Origin: Microbacterium testaceum
Lineage (GTDB): Bacteria > Actinomycetota > Actinomycetes > Actinomycetales > Microbacteriaceae
DNA length: 35,314 bases
Reading direction: 5' to 3'
NCBI RefSeq assembly: GCF_001476655.1
Contig: NZ_LDRT01000107.1
Coordinates: forward strand, 1-35,314
Shown here: one piece after another, positions 23,955-31,486 of the stretch
Position numbering within the stretch: the first letter of the stretch is position 1
Layout: the number at the start of each line of letters is the position of its first letter
The notes under the pieces: model-generated
The model's database searches: none
Seen by the model: the letters and a program-made list of their open reading frames with translations, nothing else
Told to the model about the DNA's origin: nothing
Program-made: the position numbers and the translations under genes

Positions 23955-25256
23955 TCAGAGCCGGTCGGCGATCTGGCGGATCAGCGAGTGCTGGCGACGC
24001 ACCTGCTCGATCGAGCGCCACGGCTCGCGCTCCCCCTCGTACTCGCTCGAGAGGTAGCCCGTGTAGCCGGCGTCCTTGAGAGCTTTGAGCACCGGCTCCC
24101 AGGGGATCTGCTTGTCGTCGAGCTCTTCGTCGATGTCGTGGAACTTCGCCTGGATGAACACGACGTTCTCGATCACGTCGAACACGTCGTTCGGGTCGAC
24201 GTGGATGCCGTCGAGGAACGCCGGACGCTGGCCGGGCAGTTCGCCGGGCTTGAGCGGGATCGGACGGTCCTGGAAGATGCCCGTGTCCAGCAGCAGGCCG
24301 AAGTGCTTCGTGCCGGTGCGGCGGATGAGGGCGATGTAGTCGTCGACGACCTCGTGCTTGATCGGGGTCGGAGAGTGGATCTCGGGGCAGATGATGACGT
24401 CGAGCTCTTCGGCGAGCGGGAGGGATGCCTCGACGACCTCGGTCCAGATCGGGTGCGGGATCAGGTCGCTCGATACGACGCCGATCTTGGGCCGCACGAA
24501 GCGGAAGCCGAGGCGCTTCGCGAGCCGGAGGTCGCGTTGCAGGGCGGCGGCGCCCTCCTCGACGGTCATGTCGCGGCCGTTCGGGCCGCTGGAGTGGAGG
24601 CGCGTGTCGATCCACGAGCCCATGTTGGTCGGCTCGAGGCCGTAGGTCGAAAGCAGGGCGAACCACTGCTCGACCCACTCGTCCGAGGGGTTCGGGTAGT
24701 TCGGCACGTGCGCTTCGCCGAGGATCTCGATCCCCGTGGCACCGAGGTCGGCGATCGAGGCCATGGCCGTCTCGAGGTCCATGACCGTGCCGTAGTCGCT
24801 CATGTAGCTGTACAGCGAGACGCCGTAGCGGAAGGGGGCGCCGGATGCCTCGGGCGCGAGCGTGACGTGCTTGGTGACGCGGTAGGTGCTCGGCTGGTGC
24901 TCCTGCGGGATGTACGACATGCGCAGCCGCAGCTCGATCGACAGCTCGTGCACGCCGTCGGGCAGGCCGCCGGGGAGGGGCACGAAGATGATCGCGGCGT
25001 CCTCGAGCGGCCAGCGCACGCCGTCGCCGTCCCACAGCTCGGCGAGCGTGTACTGCTGCCCCTGCAGGGTCCACAGCGGCACGTCGGGCCCGACGTCGAC
25101 GAGTCCGGGGATGCGGACGCCGATGCCGTCGATCAGCGAGGCGGCCATACCGCGGTACGACGGCATGCGCACGCGGAACTGAAAGCCGGTGATCTCGCCG
25201 CCCTCGCGGACGTTGCGGAATCCGACGGACTGGATGAGGTCTCTTTCGAGAAGCAT
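23955..25256 (-). CDS. Fused C-glycoside deglycosidase-like: diverged beta module + TIM barrel with Gln in the metal site
   Basis: The protein has 433 residues. Residues 1-125 are a diverged beta module (FRVRMPSYRGMAASLI for the LPWYRSL landmark; LRMSYIPQEHQPSTYRV for the late strand). From about 130 there is a TIM barrel with Glu282 (CPEIHSP), Asp314 (LLLDTGIF) and Glu395 (SSEYEGE). The expected ligand His is Gln359 (VFIQAKFHDID). The linker is very short. The start has AGAAGGAG 6 nt upstream. This is the first gene of a two-gene leftward unit; the second fusion follows after 8 bp. The His-to-Gln change also occurs in hydroxypyruvate-isomerase-type relatives, so it may change chemistry rather than kill activity. 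Confidence 0.8.
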   Translation of the reverse strand: MLLERDLIQSVGFRNVREGGEITGFQFRVRMPSYRGMAASLIDGIGVRIPGLVDVGPDVPLWTLQGQQYTLAELWDGDGVRWPLEDAAIIFVPLPGGLPDGVHELSIELRLRMSYIPQEHQPSTYRVTKHVTLAPEASGAPFRYGVSLYSYMSDYGTVMDLETAMASIADLGATGIEILGEAHVPNYPNPSDEWVEQWFALLSTYGLEPTNMGSWIDTRLHSSGPNGRDMTVEEGAAALQRDLRLAKRLGFRFVRPKIGVVSSDLIPHPIWTEVVEASLPLAEELDVIICPEIHSPTPIKHEVVDDYIALIRRTGTKHFGLLLDTGIFQDRPIPLKPGELPGQRPAFLDGIHVDPNDVFDVIENVVFIQAKFHDIDEELDDKQIPWEPVLKALKDAGYTGYLSSEYEGEREPWRSIEQVRRQHSLIRQIADRL

Positions 25257-25467
25257 CGTCGCTCCTTCTGTGGTGGGATGCCTCCGACGCTACCCGACTT
25301 CTGTTGCAATCCGACATAAGGGGTTCTGATGATGCGCATCGACGAGGTGCAGGCGCTTCGGTCGCTGAATTCTTGCGACGGAACTCGTCCCGGGGGTAGC
25401 GTCCGAATCCGAACCCTCATTCTGGTTTCACCCCCACATCCCGCCGACGCTCGAAGAGGAGCTCCCC
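25257..25467. promoter_or_regulatory. Divergent promoter region, fused deglycosidases versus FAD hydroxylase
   Basis: Leftward: TGTCGG (25311-25316) and TAGCGT (25287-25292) are spaced by 18 nt on the minus strand, with the recurring motif CTTATGTCGG (25311-25320) over the -35. Rightward: TTGCGA (25373-25378), 18 nt, then TAGCGT (25397-25402), about 65 bp before GTG 25468. Both -10 boxes sit in the context GGGTAGCGTCSGA. An in-frame ATG at 25329 exists, but it lies upstream of this promoter and has no ribosome site. Confidence 0.5.
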
Positions 25468-26631
25468 GTGGCACAACCCCTGAAAGTCCTCATCGTCGGC
25501 GCCGGCATCGGCGGCCTCAGCACCGCCTCCGCCCTGGCGCGGATCGGCGCGACCGTCGACGTCATCGACGACAAACCCGAGATCAGCGTCGCCGGAGTCG
25601 GCTTCGGCCTGCGCATCAACGGCCTGCGGGCGGTGCGCGAGATCGGCCTGCTCGACGACGTCCTCGCGATCGGCCACCCCGCACCGGGCATCGACAACTA
25701 CGACGCCGAGGGCAACCTGCTCAGCACCATGAGCTACGGCACCCGGGACGAGGGGCTGCCGGGATGCGTCACGATGTCGCGGATCGCCTTCCTCGAGCTG
25801 GCCGCACAGCAGGCCCGCGACAACGGGTGCACGTTCCGGATGAGCACGACCGTCACCCGCATCGCGCAGGACGACGACACCGCGACGGTCACCTTCAGCG
25901 GGGGCGACCAGGTCGACTACGACCTCGTCCTGGGCTTCGACGGCCTGCACTCGCAGATCCGTCGCGAGTACTTCGGCGAGAAGTACGCCCCCCGCCCGGT
26001 GGGTGGCGTGGCCTGGCGCGCGGGGCTTCCCAACCGCCGCAAGATCATGCAGCCGATCATCTGCCAGGGCTACGGCGGCAAGATCATGCTCACGCCCCTG
26101 TCGGAAGAGACCATGTACATGGTCCTCACCGTGGCCGAGGAGGGCCGCCCGCGCTACGACGCGAGCAAGATGGCCGAGATCATGCACGACCGTGCCGCCG
26201 ATCTCACGCGCGGCTCGACTTTCCTCGCCGATGCTCTGGAAGACGTCCGCCACGCCGAGAACGTCGCCTACACCCCGTACTCCACGGTGTGGGTGCCGTA
26301 CCCCTGGTTCCGCGGTCGCGTCATGATCATGGGCGATGCGGCGCACACCATGACCCCGTACCTCGGGTCGGGAGCGGCCATGAGCATCGAGGACGGCGTC
26401 GTCCTCGCGCAGGAGCTGGCGAAGGATCAGTCACTGCTCGACGCCCAACTCGAGTTCATGAAGCGCCGCCTCCCGCGCGTGCGCGCCGTGCACGAGCGCT
26501 CGATCGAATCGATGCTCGAGGAGTTCGACTCCGTCACCGACGAAACCTACCGCGCACGCATCGACCACCTCCGCCACGACGAGCCGGTCGCCAACGAGTA
26601 CGCGAACCGTCTCCTGCGGATGCCCTACTGA
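25468..26631 (+). CDS. FAD-dependent aromatic monooxygenase (group A flavin hydroxylase)
   Basis: The protein has 387 residues from GTG 25468 (AGAGGAG upstream). It has the FAD Rossmann motif VGAGIGGLS at 10-18, the DG motif LGFDGLHSQIR that binds both FAD and NAD(P)H, and the second FAD motif MGDAAHTMTPYLGSGAAMSIEDG. These define the salicylate/4-hydroxybenzoate/3-hydroxybenzoate hydroxylase class, which adds one oxygen to a phenolic ring using NAD(P)H and O2. Placed divergent from deglycosidase genes and near pca genes, it probably hydroxylates the aglycone or a breakdown product. FAD-dependent oxidation of a non-aromatic enol is also possible. Substrate unknown. Confidence 0.87.
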   Translation: MAQPLKVLIVGAGIGGLSTASALARIGATVDVIDDKPEISVAGVGFGLRINGLRAVREIGLLDDVLAIGHPAPGIDNYDAEGNLLSTMSYGTRDEGLPGCVTMSRIAFLELAAQQARDNGCTFRMSTTVTRIAQDDDTATVTFSGGDQVDYDLVLGFDGLHSQIRREYFGEKYAPRPVGGVAWRAGLPNRRKIMQPIICQGYGGKIMLTPLSEETMYMVLTVAEEGRPRYDASKMAEIMHDRAADLTRGSTFLADALEDVRHAENVAYTPYSTVWVPYPWFRGRVMIMGDAAHTMTPYLGSGAAMSIEDGVVLAQELAKDQSLLDAQLEFMKRRLPRVRAVHERSIESMLEEFDSVTDETYRARIDHLRHDEPVANEYANRLLRMPY

Positions 26632-26648
26632 GTCCCGAGGAGACGACC

Positions 26649-28100
26649 GTGTCACGCACTTCCCCCACCACCGCCCGAACCCGCACCCTCGTCGTGGATG
26701 CCGCCGACGAGAGCGCCTTCCGACCGCTGAACGGCGTCGGAGGCGTCCCCGGCCCGGTCGAGGGGTACGCCGCGTTCCCCGACATGACCCCGCTCTGGCG
26801 CGAAGCGGGGGTGACGGTCGTGCGGTCGTTCGACTGGGTCTCGCGCCTGGACACGCGGAACAATCCGACGAGCCTCTTCCCCGACTGGAGCGCGGACGTC
26901 GACGACCCCGCGAGCTACAACTTCACCGCGACCGACCAGTGGGTCGAGGCGGTGCACGCCATCGGCGCCGAGGTGATGTTCACGATCGCGAGCTCGATCC
27001 CGCAGAACAAGCTGCCGGCGGAGGATGTCGAGGTCTACGGCCGGGTGGTCGAGCACATCGTGCGCCACTTCTCCCAGGGCTGGGCGAACGGACCGACGAA
27101 ACCGATCCGCATCTACGAGTTCGGCGACCAACCCGATTTCGGACCCCTGCACTTCGCCGGGCGGCCCGAGGAGTTCTACGCCATGTACCGCGCGTTCTGC
27201 GAGGCGGTGCATCGCGTCGATCCCACGCTGACCGTCGGCGGCCCCGCGACCGCCTTCCCGCTCGAGATCGAGGCCCCGTATCGCGAGGGGTTCCTCCGCT
27301 TCGTGCGCGAGAACGACCTCCCCCTGCACTTCTTCTCGTTCCTCTGGTTCACCGACGGCAGTCGTGACCCGTTCGACTACCGCTACGTGTCCGACGAACT
27401 GCGGCGAGTGCTCGACGGTCACGGATTCACCGACACCGCTCTCACGCTCTGCTACTGGAACTACCTCGCCGTTCCGAGCAGCTCCGCGCCCGCCTCGGAG
27501 AAGGGCGCTTTCCAGGCCGCGACGGCGATCGCCCTGCAGGACACCGTGATCGACCACGCGTTCTTCTTCCGCGCCGACAGCGGTCGCGATCCCCACTACG
27601 GCTTCGTCGACCCGGGCGGCGTCGGCGACGAGGAGGGGCGACCGGACGAGCGCTCCCGCGCGCTCGCGCTGGCCGGTCGCGCGACGCAGGGGCGGCGCCT
27701 CGCCGTCACGGGCGGCGACGAATCCGGCCTGGCGGCCATCGCCGGTCGCGACGGCGACACGGTGCGCGTCCTCGTGGCGAACTATGTGGCACCCGAGAGC
27801 GCTCTGGCCCCGCGCGACGAAGACCGTTTCACCTTCCGCATCCCCATCGGCGAACAGCGCATCGAGCTGGGCCTGACCCTTCCGCCGCAACGCGCGGAGC
27901 TGGCATCCGCGGGGGTCGACGCCGCGCGCATCGAGCTGCGCCACCTCCCGTGGGTCGATCGCACCGCGACGGTCACGATCACCTCGTTGACGGGAGCCGA
28001 GGACGGTCCCCGTGACGTGAGGGTGTCCGACGCGGGCACCCTTCACCTCGACCTCGCCCTCCCTCCCCAGTCCGCGTTCCTCGTCGAAGTGCACCCCTGA
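26649..28100 (+). CDS. GH39-like protein lacking both catalytic glutamates
   Basis: The protein has 483 residues from GTG 26649 (GAGGAGA upstream). It has the GH39 (beta-xylosidase/alpha-iduronidase) outline: a TIM barrel with RSFDWVSRLDTR near the start, then IYEFGDQPDF where GH39 has the acid/base motif WNEP, then LCYWNYL where GH39 has the nucleophile motif TEWN. A C-terminal beta-sandwich follows. At the aligned sites Gln161 stands for the acid/base Glu and Tyr269 for the nucleophile Glu. It starts 17 bp after the hydroxylase gene and is followed 17 bp later by a TetR gene, so the three form an operon. It is cytosolic, with no signal peptide. It may bind a glycoside without cleaving it, or use other residues. 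Confidence 0.7.
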   Translation: MSRTSPTTARTRTLVVDAADESAFRPLNGVGGVPGPVEGYAAFPDMTPLWREAGVTVVRSFDWVSRLDTRNNPTSLFPDWSADVDDPASYNFTATDQWVEAVHAIGAEVMFTIASSIPQNKLPAEDVEVYGRVVEHIVRHFSQGWANGPTKPIRIYEFGDQPDFGPLHFAGRPEEFYAMYRAFCEAVHRVDPTLTVGGPATAFPLEIEAPYREGFLRFVRENDLPLHFFSFLWFTDGSRDPFDYRYVSDELRRVLDGHGFTDTALTLCYWNYLAVPSSSAPASEKGAFQAATAIALQDTVIDHAFFFRADSGRDPHYGFVDPGGVGDEEGRPDERSRALALAGRATQGRRLAVTGGDESGLAAIAGRDGDTVRVLVANYVAPESALAPRDEDRFTFRIPIGEQRIELGLTLPPQRAELASAGVDAARIELRHLPWVDRTATVTITSLTGAEDGPRDVRVSDAGTLHLDLALPPQSAFLVEVHP

Positions 28101-28117
28101 CAGGGAGAGGGGGAGCC

Positions 28118-28768
28118 ATGTCCCTACGTCGAAGCGTCAGCGGTCTGTCCGAACCTCAGCAGCAACGCAGCCGGGACTCCTTCGCCAAGGTGCGGGCCGC
28201 CGCGCGCGACCTTCTCCGCGAGCGCGGGACCGCGCAGTTCTCGCTCGCCGAGGTGAGCGCGCGGGCCGACGTGTCGATCGGGGCGATCTACGGCCGGGTC
28301 GCCGGCAAGGCGGAGCTGCTCCGGATCGTCCAGAGCGAGGAGTTCGACCGTCTCGACCGCGAGACCGAGGAACGTATCGGCGAAGCGGGAGCGGAGGCTG
28401 CGGACTTCGCGGCCGGGACCGCGCAGATCGTCTCCGCCTATGCGGAGATCCTGCGGAGCAACCGCGACGTGCTGTCGCCGTTCTTCCTCCTCGGCGTGGA
28501 CGACGGCGCGATCCTCGCGCGCGGGCGTCAGTCCGGTGACGCGGGGCAGGCGGTCTTCGTCCGCGCGCTGCGCGGGTGCGCCGAGCGGCACGGGGTCGAG
28601 CTGTCCGTGCGGACCGCGGAATGGGCGTTCGAGATCTTCTACAGCCTCTGCGTGCGGTACCTCGGTCTCGGCGTCGCCGCGACCGCGACCCCCGACGGCG
28701 CCTACGGCTGGGACGAGCTGCTCGAGCGCCTCGCGCACACGGTGTACCTCGTCACCGCCCCGGCCTGA
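28118..28768 (+). CDS. TetR/AcrR family transcriptional regulator
   Basis: The protein has 216 residues with a strong ribosome site (GGGGGAG) before ATG 28118. The N-terminal helix-turn-helix is FSLAEVSARADVSIGAIYGRVAGKAELL (residues about 41-68), and the C-terminal all-helical part is a ligand-binding domain. It is the third gene of the unit with the flavin hydroxylase and GH39-like genes and probably represses that unit, de-repressing on an aromatic or glycoside ligand. A 104 bp gap to the convergent pcaC gene holds no recognisable gene. Confidence 0.88.
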   Translation: MSLRRSVSGLSEPQQQRSRDSFAKVRAAARDLLRERGTAQFSLAEVSARADVSIGAIYGRVAGKAELLRIVQSEEFDRLDRETEERIGEAGAEAADFAAGTAQIVSAYAEILRSNRDVLSPFFLLGVDDGAILARGRQSGDAGQAVFVRALRGCAERHGVELSVRTAEWAFEIFYSLCVRYLGLGVAATATPDGAYGWDELLERLAHTVYLVTAPA

Positions 28769-28872
28769 CCGCGAGACGCGTCCCTCGCCCGCCCGCCGCA
28801 CCGGGGAAGAGCTTCCGGATGCCACGACGGCGGCCGGGAGCCCTCACTCGACGTCGTCGATCAGCCGGGGTG

Positions 28873-29259
28873 TCACCCGTGCTCGGTGTCCGAGAACACC
28901 TCGGACGCGATCCGGAACGCCGTGTTGGCCGCGGGGACCCCCGAGTAGATCGCCGACTGCAGGATCACCTCGCGGATCTCGTCGACCGTGAGGCCGTTGC
29001 GCAGCGCCGCGCGCAGGTGCATCGCGAGCTCTTCGTGGTGCCCGTGGGCGATGAGCGAGCTGAGCACCGCGACGGAACGCGAGCGCCGGTCGAGCCCCGG
29101 GCGTGACCAGATGTCGCCCCAGGCCACGCGCGTGATGAAGTCCTGCCAGTCGGCGGTGAGGTCGGTGGTCGCCGCCGTCGCACGATCGACGTGCGCGTCC
29201 GACAGCACGGCGCGGCGCACGGTCATGCCCTGGTCGTAGCGTTCCTGGTCGGTGGCCAT
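28873..29259 (-). CDS. pcaC: 4-carboxymuconolactone decarboxylase
   Basis: The protein has 128 residues, the usual length of PcaC. The CMD-domain core is VAVLSSLIAHGHHEELAMHLRAALRNG followed by TVDEIREVILQSAIYSGVPAANTAF. It decarboxylates 4-carboxymuconolactone to beta-ketoadipate enol-lactone in the protocatechuate branch. ATG 29259 overlaps the pcaD stop by one base (TGATG). It is the last gene of the leftward pca operon. It is a stand-alone gene here, not the PcaL-type fusion with PcaD found in some actinobacteria. Confidence 0.93.
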   Translation of the reverse strand: MATDQERYDQGMTVRRAVLSDAHVDRATAATTDLTADWQDFITRVAWGDIWSRPGLDRRSRSVAVLSSLIAHGHHEELAMHLRAALRNGLTVDEIREVILQSAIYSGVPAANTAFRIASEVFSDTEHG

Positions 29260-30041
29260 CAGGCGTTTCCTCTCGAGACGGATGCGAAGAACGACCGCAG
29301 CAGCGCCGCGACGGCCTCGGGCTGCTCGGCAGGGGGCAGGTGCCCGGCGTCGTCGATGCGTGCGGTGCGGCCGTCCCGGACACCCTCGGCGATCTCGATC
29401 GCCTTGGCCTCAGGCGCGACGGCGTCGAACGCGCCCCACGCCGCGAGCACCGGCACCGCGATGTCACCGAGCACCGGACGCACGTCGTACGCGGCGAGCG
29501 CCTCGCAGCAGCGGGCGTAGCTGTCGTCGTCGGCGTCTTGCAGCGCGTGCAGCAGACGCCCGGTCAGTTCGGGGCGCCGGGCGATCGAGTCGGGGGCGAA
29601 CCAGCGCTGCGCCGAGGCGATGATGAGGCTCGATGTGCTCTGCGCACGCGCCTGCGCCGCGCGGTCGGCCCACGCGTCGGGGTCGCCGAGCTGGGCCCCG
29701 GATGCCACGATCGCGGCCGCCCGCACCCGGTCGCTGTGCCGCCGCGCCAACTCGAGGCCGGTGGCCCCGCCGAGCGAGACACCCGCGTAGAGGAAGGTCT
29801 CGTCGGGGACGGCCGCTGCCACGGCATCCGCGAGATCGGCGACGGCGAAGGCGTCGCGTGCGGTCGGCCCGGCACCGTGGCCGGGAAGATCCCACGCGGC
29901 GACGCGGTAGTCGTCGGCGAGCAGGGGCACGACGTCCTCCCAGAGGATCGTCGACGTCCCGAGCGAGGGCCCCAGCACCACGAGCGGCGCACCCGCCGGC
30001 CCGGCCGGTTCGGTCAGTGCGATCAGCGGGACCGCAGTCAT
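29259..30041 (-). CDS. pcaD: 3-oxoadipate enol-lactonase
   Basis: The protein has 260 residues with the alpha/beta-hydrolase fold. The catalytic triad is Ser89 in AGVSLGG, Asp206 in AWGAFDAVAP and His234 in DAGHLPPAEQP; an oxyanion region GPSLGTS lies near residue 24. It hydrolyses beta-ketoadipate enol-lactone to beta-ketoadipate. The ATG overlaps the pcaB stop (ATGA), and the stop overlaps the pcaC start, so the three are tightly coupled. The C-terminus (FFASVSRGNA) is normal. Confidence 0.93.
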   Translation of the reverse strand: MTAVPLIALTEPAGPAGAPLVVLGPSLGTSTILWEDVVPLLADDYRVAAWDLPGHGAGPTARDAFAVADLADAVAAAVPDETFLYAGVSLGGATGLELARRHSDRVRAAAIVASGAQLGDPDAWADRAAQARAQSTSSLIIASAQRWFAPDSIARRPELTGRLLHALQDADDDSYARCCEALAAYDVRPVLGDIAVPVLAAWGAFDAVAPEAKAIEIAEGVRDGRTARIDDAGHLPPAEQPEAVAALLRSFFASVSRGNA

Positions 30042-31486
30042 TCGTCCACCCCGTATCCGTTGGCATCCGATCCTGTGCGGTCTCGGTGATCGCGTGCGGT
30101 CTCGGCGCCTCGCGCCGGCTCCGCGCCGCCCGCGCCGCCCGTGCCGCCCGCGCCGCCCGCGCCGCCGCCCCGCGCGAGCCACGGCGCGAGGCCGACGTAT
30201 GCGCGCGGGTCGAGGAGCGCGTCGACGTCGAGGCCTGCGGCCTCGGGCAGGGCCCGCAGCGCGGGAGCGAGATCGCCGTCGACCGCGAGGAGCTCCGCGA
30301 AACGCTCCGCCCCGATCAGCGGCACCAGCACGCCGCGCAGCCGCTCGCTGACGAGGCGACCTCCGGTCAGACCGGAGTTGCGCTCCGCCGCCGCCGCGTC
30401 GACACGCAGGTTCGCGGCGAGCGAGGCGGCGTGCCGCGTGGCCCCGAGGGCGAGCCGCACGAGTTCGCGCAGCGTCGGCCATTCGGCGTGCCACGCCCCG
30501 TCCGGCCGTTCGTCGACGGCGAGGGATGCCGCGAGGTGCAGGGTCGCCGCCAGCTGCGGCGCGCGCAGGGCGGCGGAGCGGATCAGCACCGCCTCGGCCG
30601 GATTCTGCTTCTGCGGCATGGCCGACGAGCCTCCGCCCACTCCCTCGGACACCTCGCCGATCTCGGTACGGCTGAGGGTCGCGACGTCGCCCGCGAACTT
30701 CCCCAGCGCATCGAGCGCCTGCGCGATCGCGTCGCCGATCTCGGTGATCGGCCACCGCGTCACGTGCCACGGCGCGTCGGCGACATCGAGCTCCGTCGCG
30801 CGGGCGAACGCCGCGGGCAGCGCCGCCGCCCTCTCCTCCGACCCGGTGATCTCGACGAACGACGCGAGCGAGCCGCCGGCCCCACCGAGCTGGGCGGGGT
30901 ACTCGAGGGCGTCGATGCGCGCCACCGCCCGCTCGATCCCCCGGGCCCAGGCCGCGGCCCGCGCGCCGACGGTCGTCGGGACGGCGTGCTGCGTCAGGGT
31001 GCGGGCGGCCCCGACGTCGTCGGCGTGAGCGATGGCGAGCTGCCTCGTCCAGTGCCCCGCGATGTGCAGCGACGAGCGCACCTGCCCCATCGCGCGGCGG
31101 ACGACCATCATCAGCGCCGTGTCGAGGATGTCCTGACTCGTCGCCCCGCGGTGGATCCACCCGCGATGCTCGGCCGTCACCTGCGCTTTGAGCATGCCGA
31201 CGAGGGGGATCACCGGGTTGCCCCCTCCCACCGACTCCGCGATGAGACGGTCGATCTCCAGCCCACCGGTGAGGTGGCTGTACTTCTCGTCAAGGCCGAA
31301 GACGTGGTCGATGTCGCGGCGGACCTCGAGCGGGGCGGCGCCCACCTCCACGTACGCGGCCACCAGCGCGCACTCGGCCCGCACGAGCTCGTTCAGCACG
31401 AATCCGTCCGACACGAACAGGTCGTGCCCGACGGTCACGGGCGAGAGCAGGCCGAGGTCGATGTGCGGCAGGGGCTCAGAAGGCAA
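30038..31486 (-). CDS. pcaB: 3-carboxy-cis,cis-muconate cycloisomerase with low-complexity tail
   Basis: The protein has 482 residues. It is a fumarase/argininosuccinase superfamily fold with signatures IHRGATSQDILDT (111-123) and GSSAMPQKQNP (286-296). It cycloisomerises 3-carboxymuconate to 4-carboxymuconolactone. The fold ends near residue 440 (LAPWLARGG); after it comes a Gly/Ala-rich tail (GGAGGAGGTGGAGG) and a charged end (TARDHRDRTGSDANGYGVDE). The tail is encoded by a 9-bp tandem repeat and is longer than in usual PcaB. It overlaps pcaG by 11 bp and pcaD by 4 bp. Confidence 0.92.
   Translation of the reverse strand: MPSEPLPHIDLGLLSPVTVGHDLFVSDGFVLNELVRAECALVAAYVEVGAAPLEVRRDIDHVFGLDEKYSHLTGGLEIDRLIAESVGGGNPVIPLVGMLKAQVTAEHRGWIHRGATSQDILDTALMMVVRRAMGQVRSSLHIAGHWTRQLAIAHADDVGAARTLTQHAVPTTVGARAAAWARGIERAVARIDALEYPAQLGGAGGSLASFVEITGSEERAAALPAAFARATELDVADAPWHVTRWPITEIGDAIAQALDALGKFAGDVATLSRTEIGEVSEGVGGGSSAMPQKQNPAEAVLIRSAALRAPQLAATLHLAASLAVDERPDGAWHAEWPTLRELVRLALGATRHAASLAANLRVDAAAAERNSGLTGGRLVSERLRGVLVPLIGAERFAELLAVDGDLAPALRALPEAAGLDVDALLDPRAYVGLAPWLARGGGAGGAGGTGGAGGAEPARGAETARDHRDRTGSDANGYGVDE
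30124..30168. repeat. Five-copy 9-bp GC-only tandem repeat inside pcaB
   Basis: Near-identical 9-mers of the form GCCGCCCGC follow each other about five times, encoding Gly-Ala-Gly and one Gly-Thr-Gly unit in the PcaB tail. Copy number could vary by slippage in 3-residue steps without a frameshift. Two copies of GTGCGGTCTCGG lie just downstream in the coding direction (about 30075-30105). Confidence 0.7.

Noticed and set aside
23946..23955. Fusion of the two tandem fused genes into one longer protein
   Set aside because: A TGA at 23955-23957 ends the first gene in its own frame and the second begins 8 bp later at a separate ATG.
25329..25467. Open rightward frame starting at ATG 25329 ahead of the flavin hydroxylase
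   Set aside because: It is in another frame from the hydroxylase, lacks a ribosome site and overlaps the likely promoter at 25373-25402.
28769..28872. Gene in the gap between the TetR gene and pcaC
   Set aside because: Open frames there are continuations of shadows; there is no ribosome site with a plausible start.
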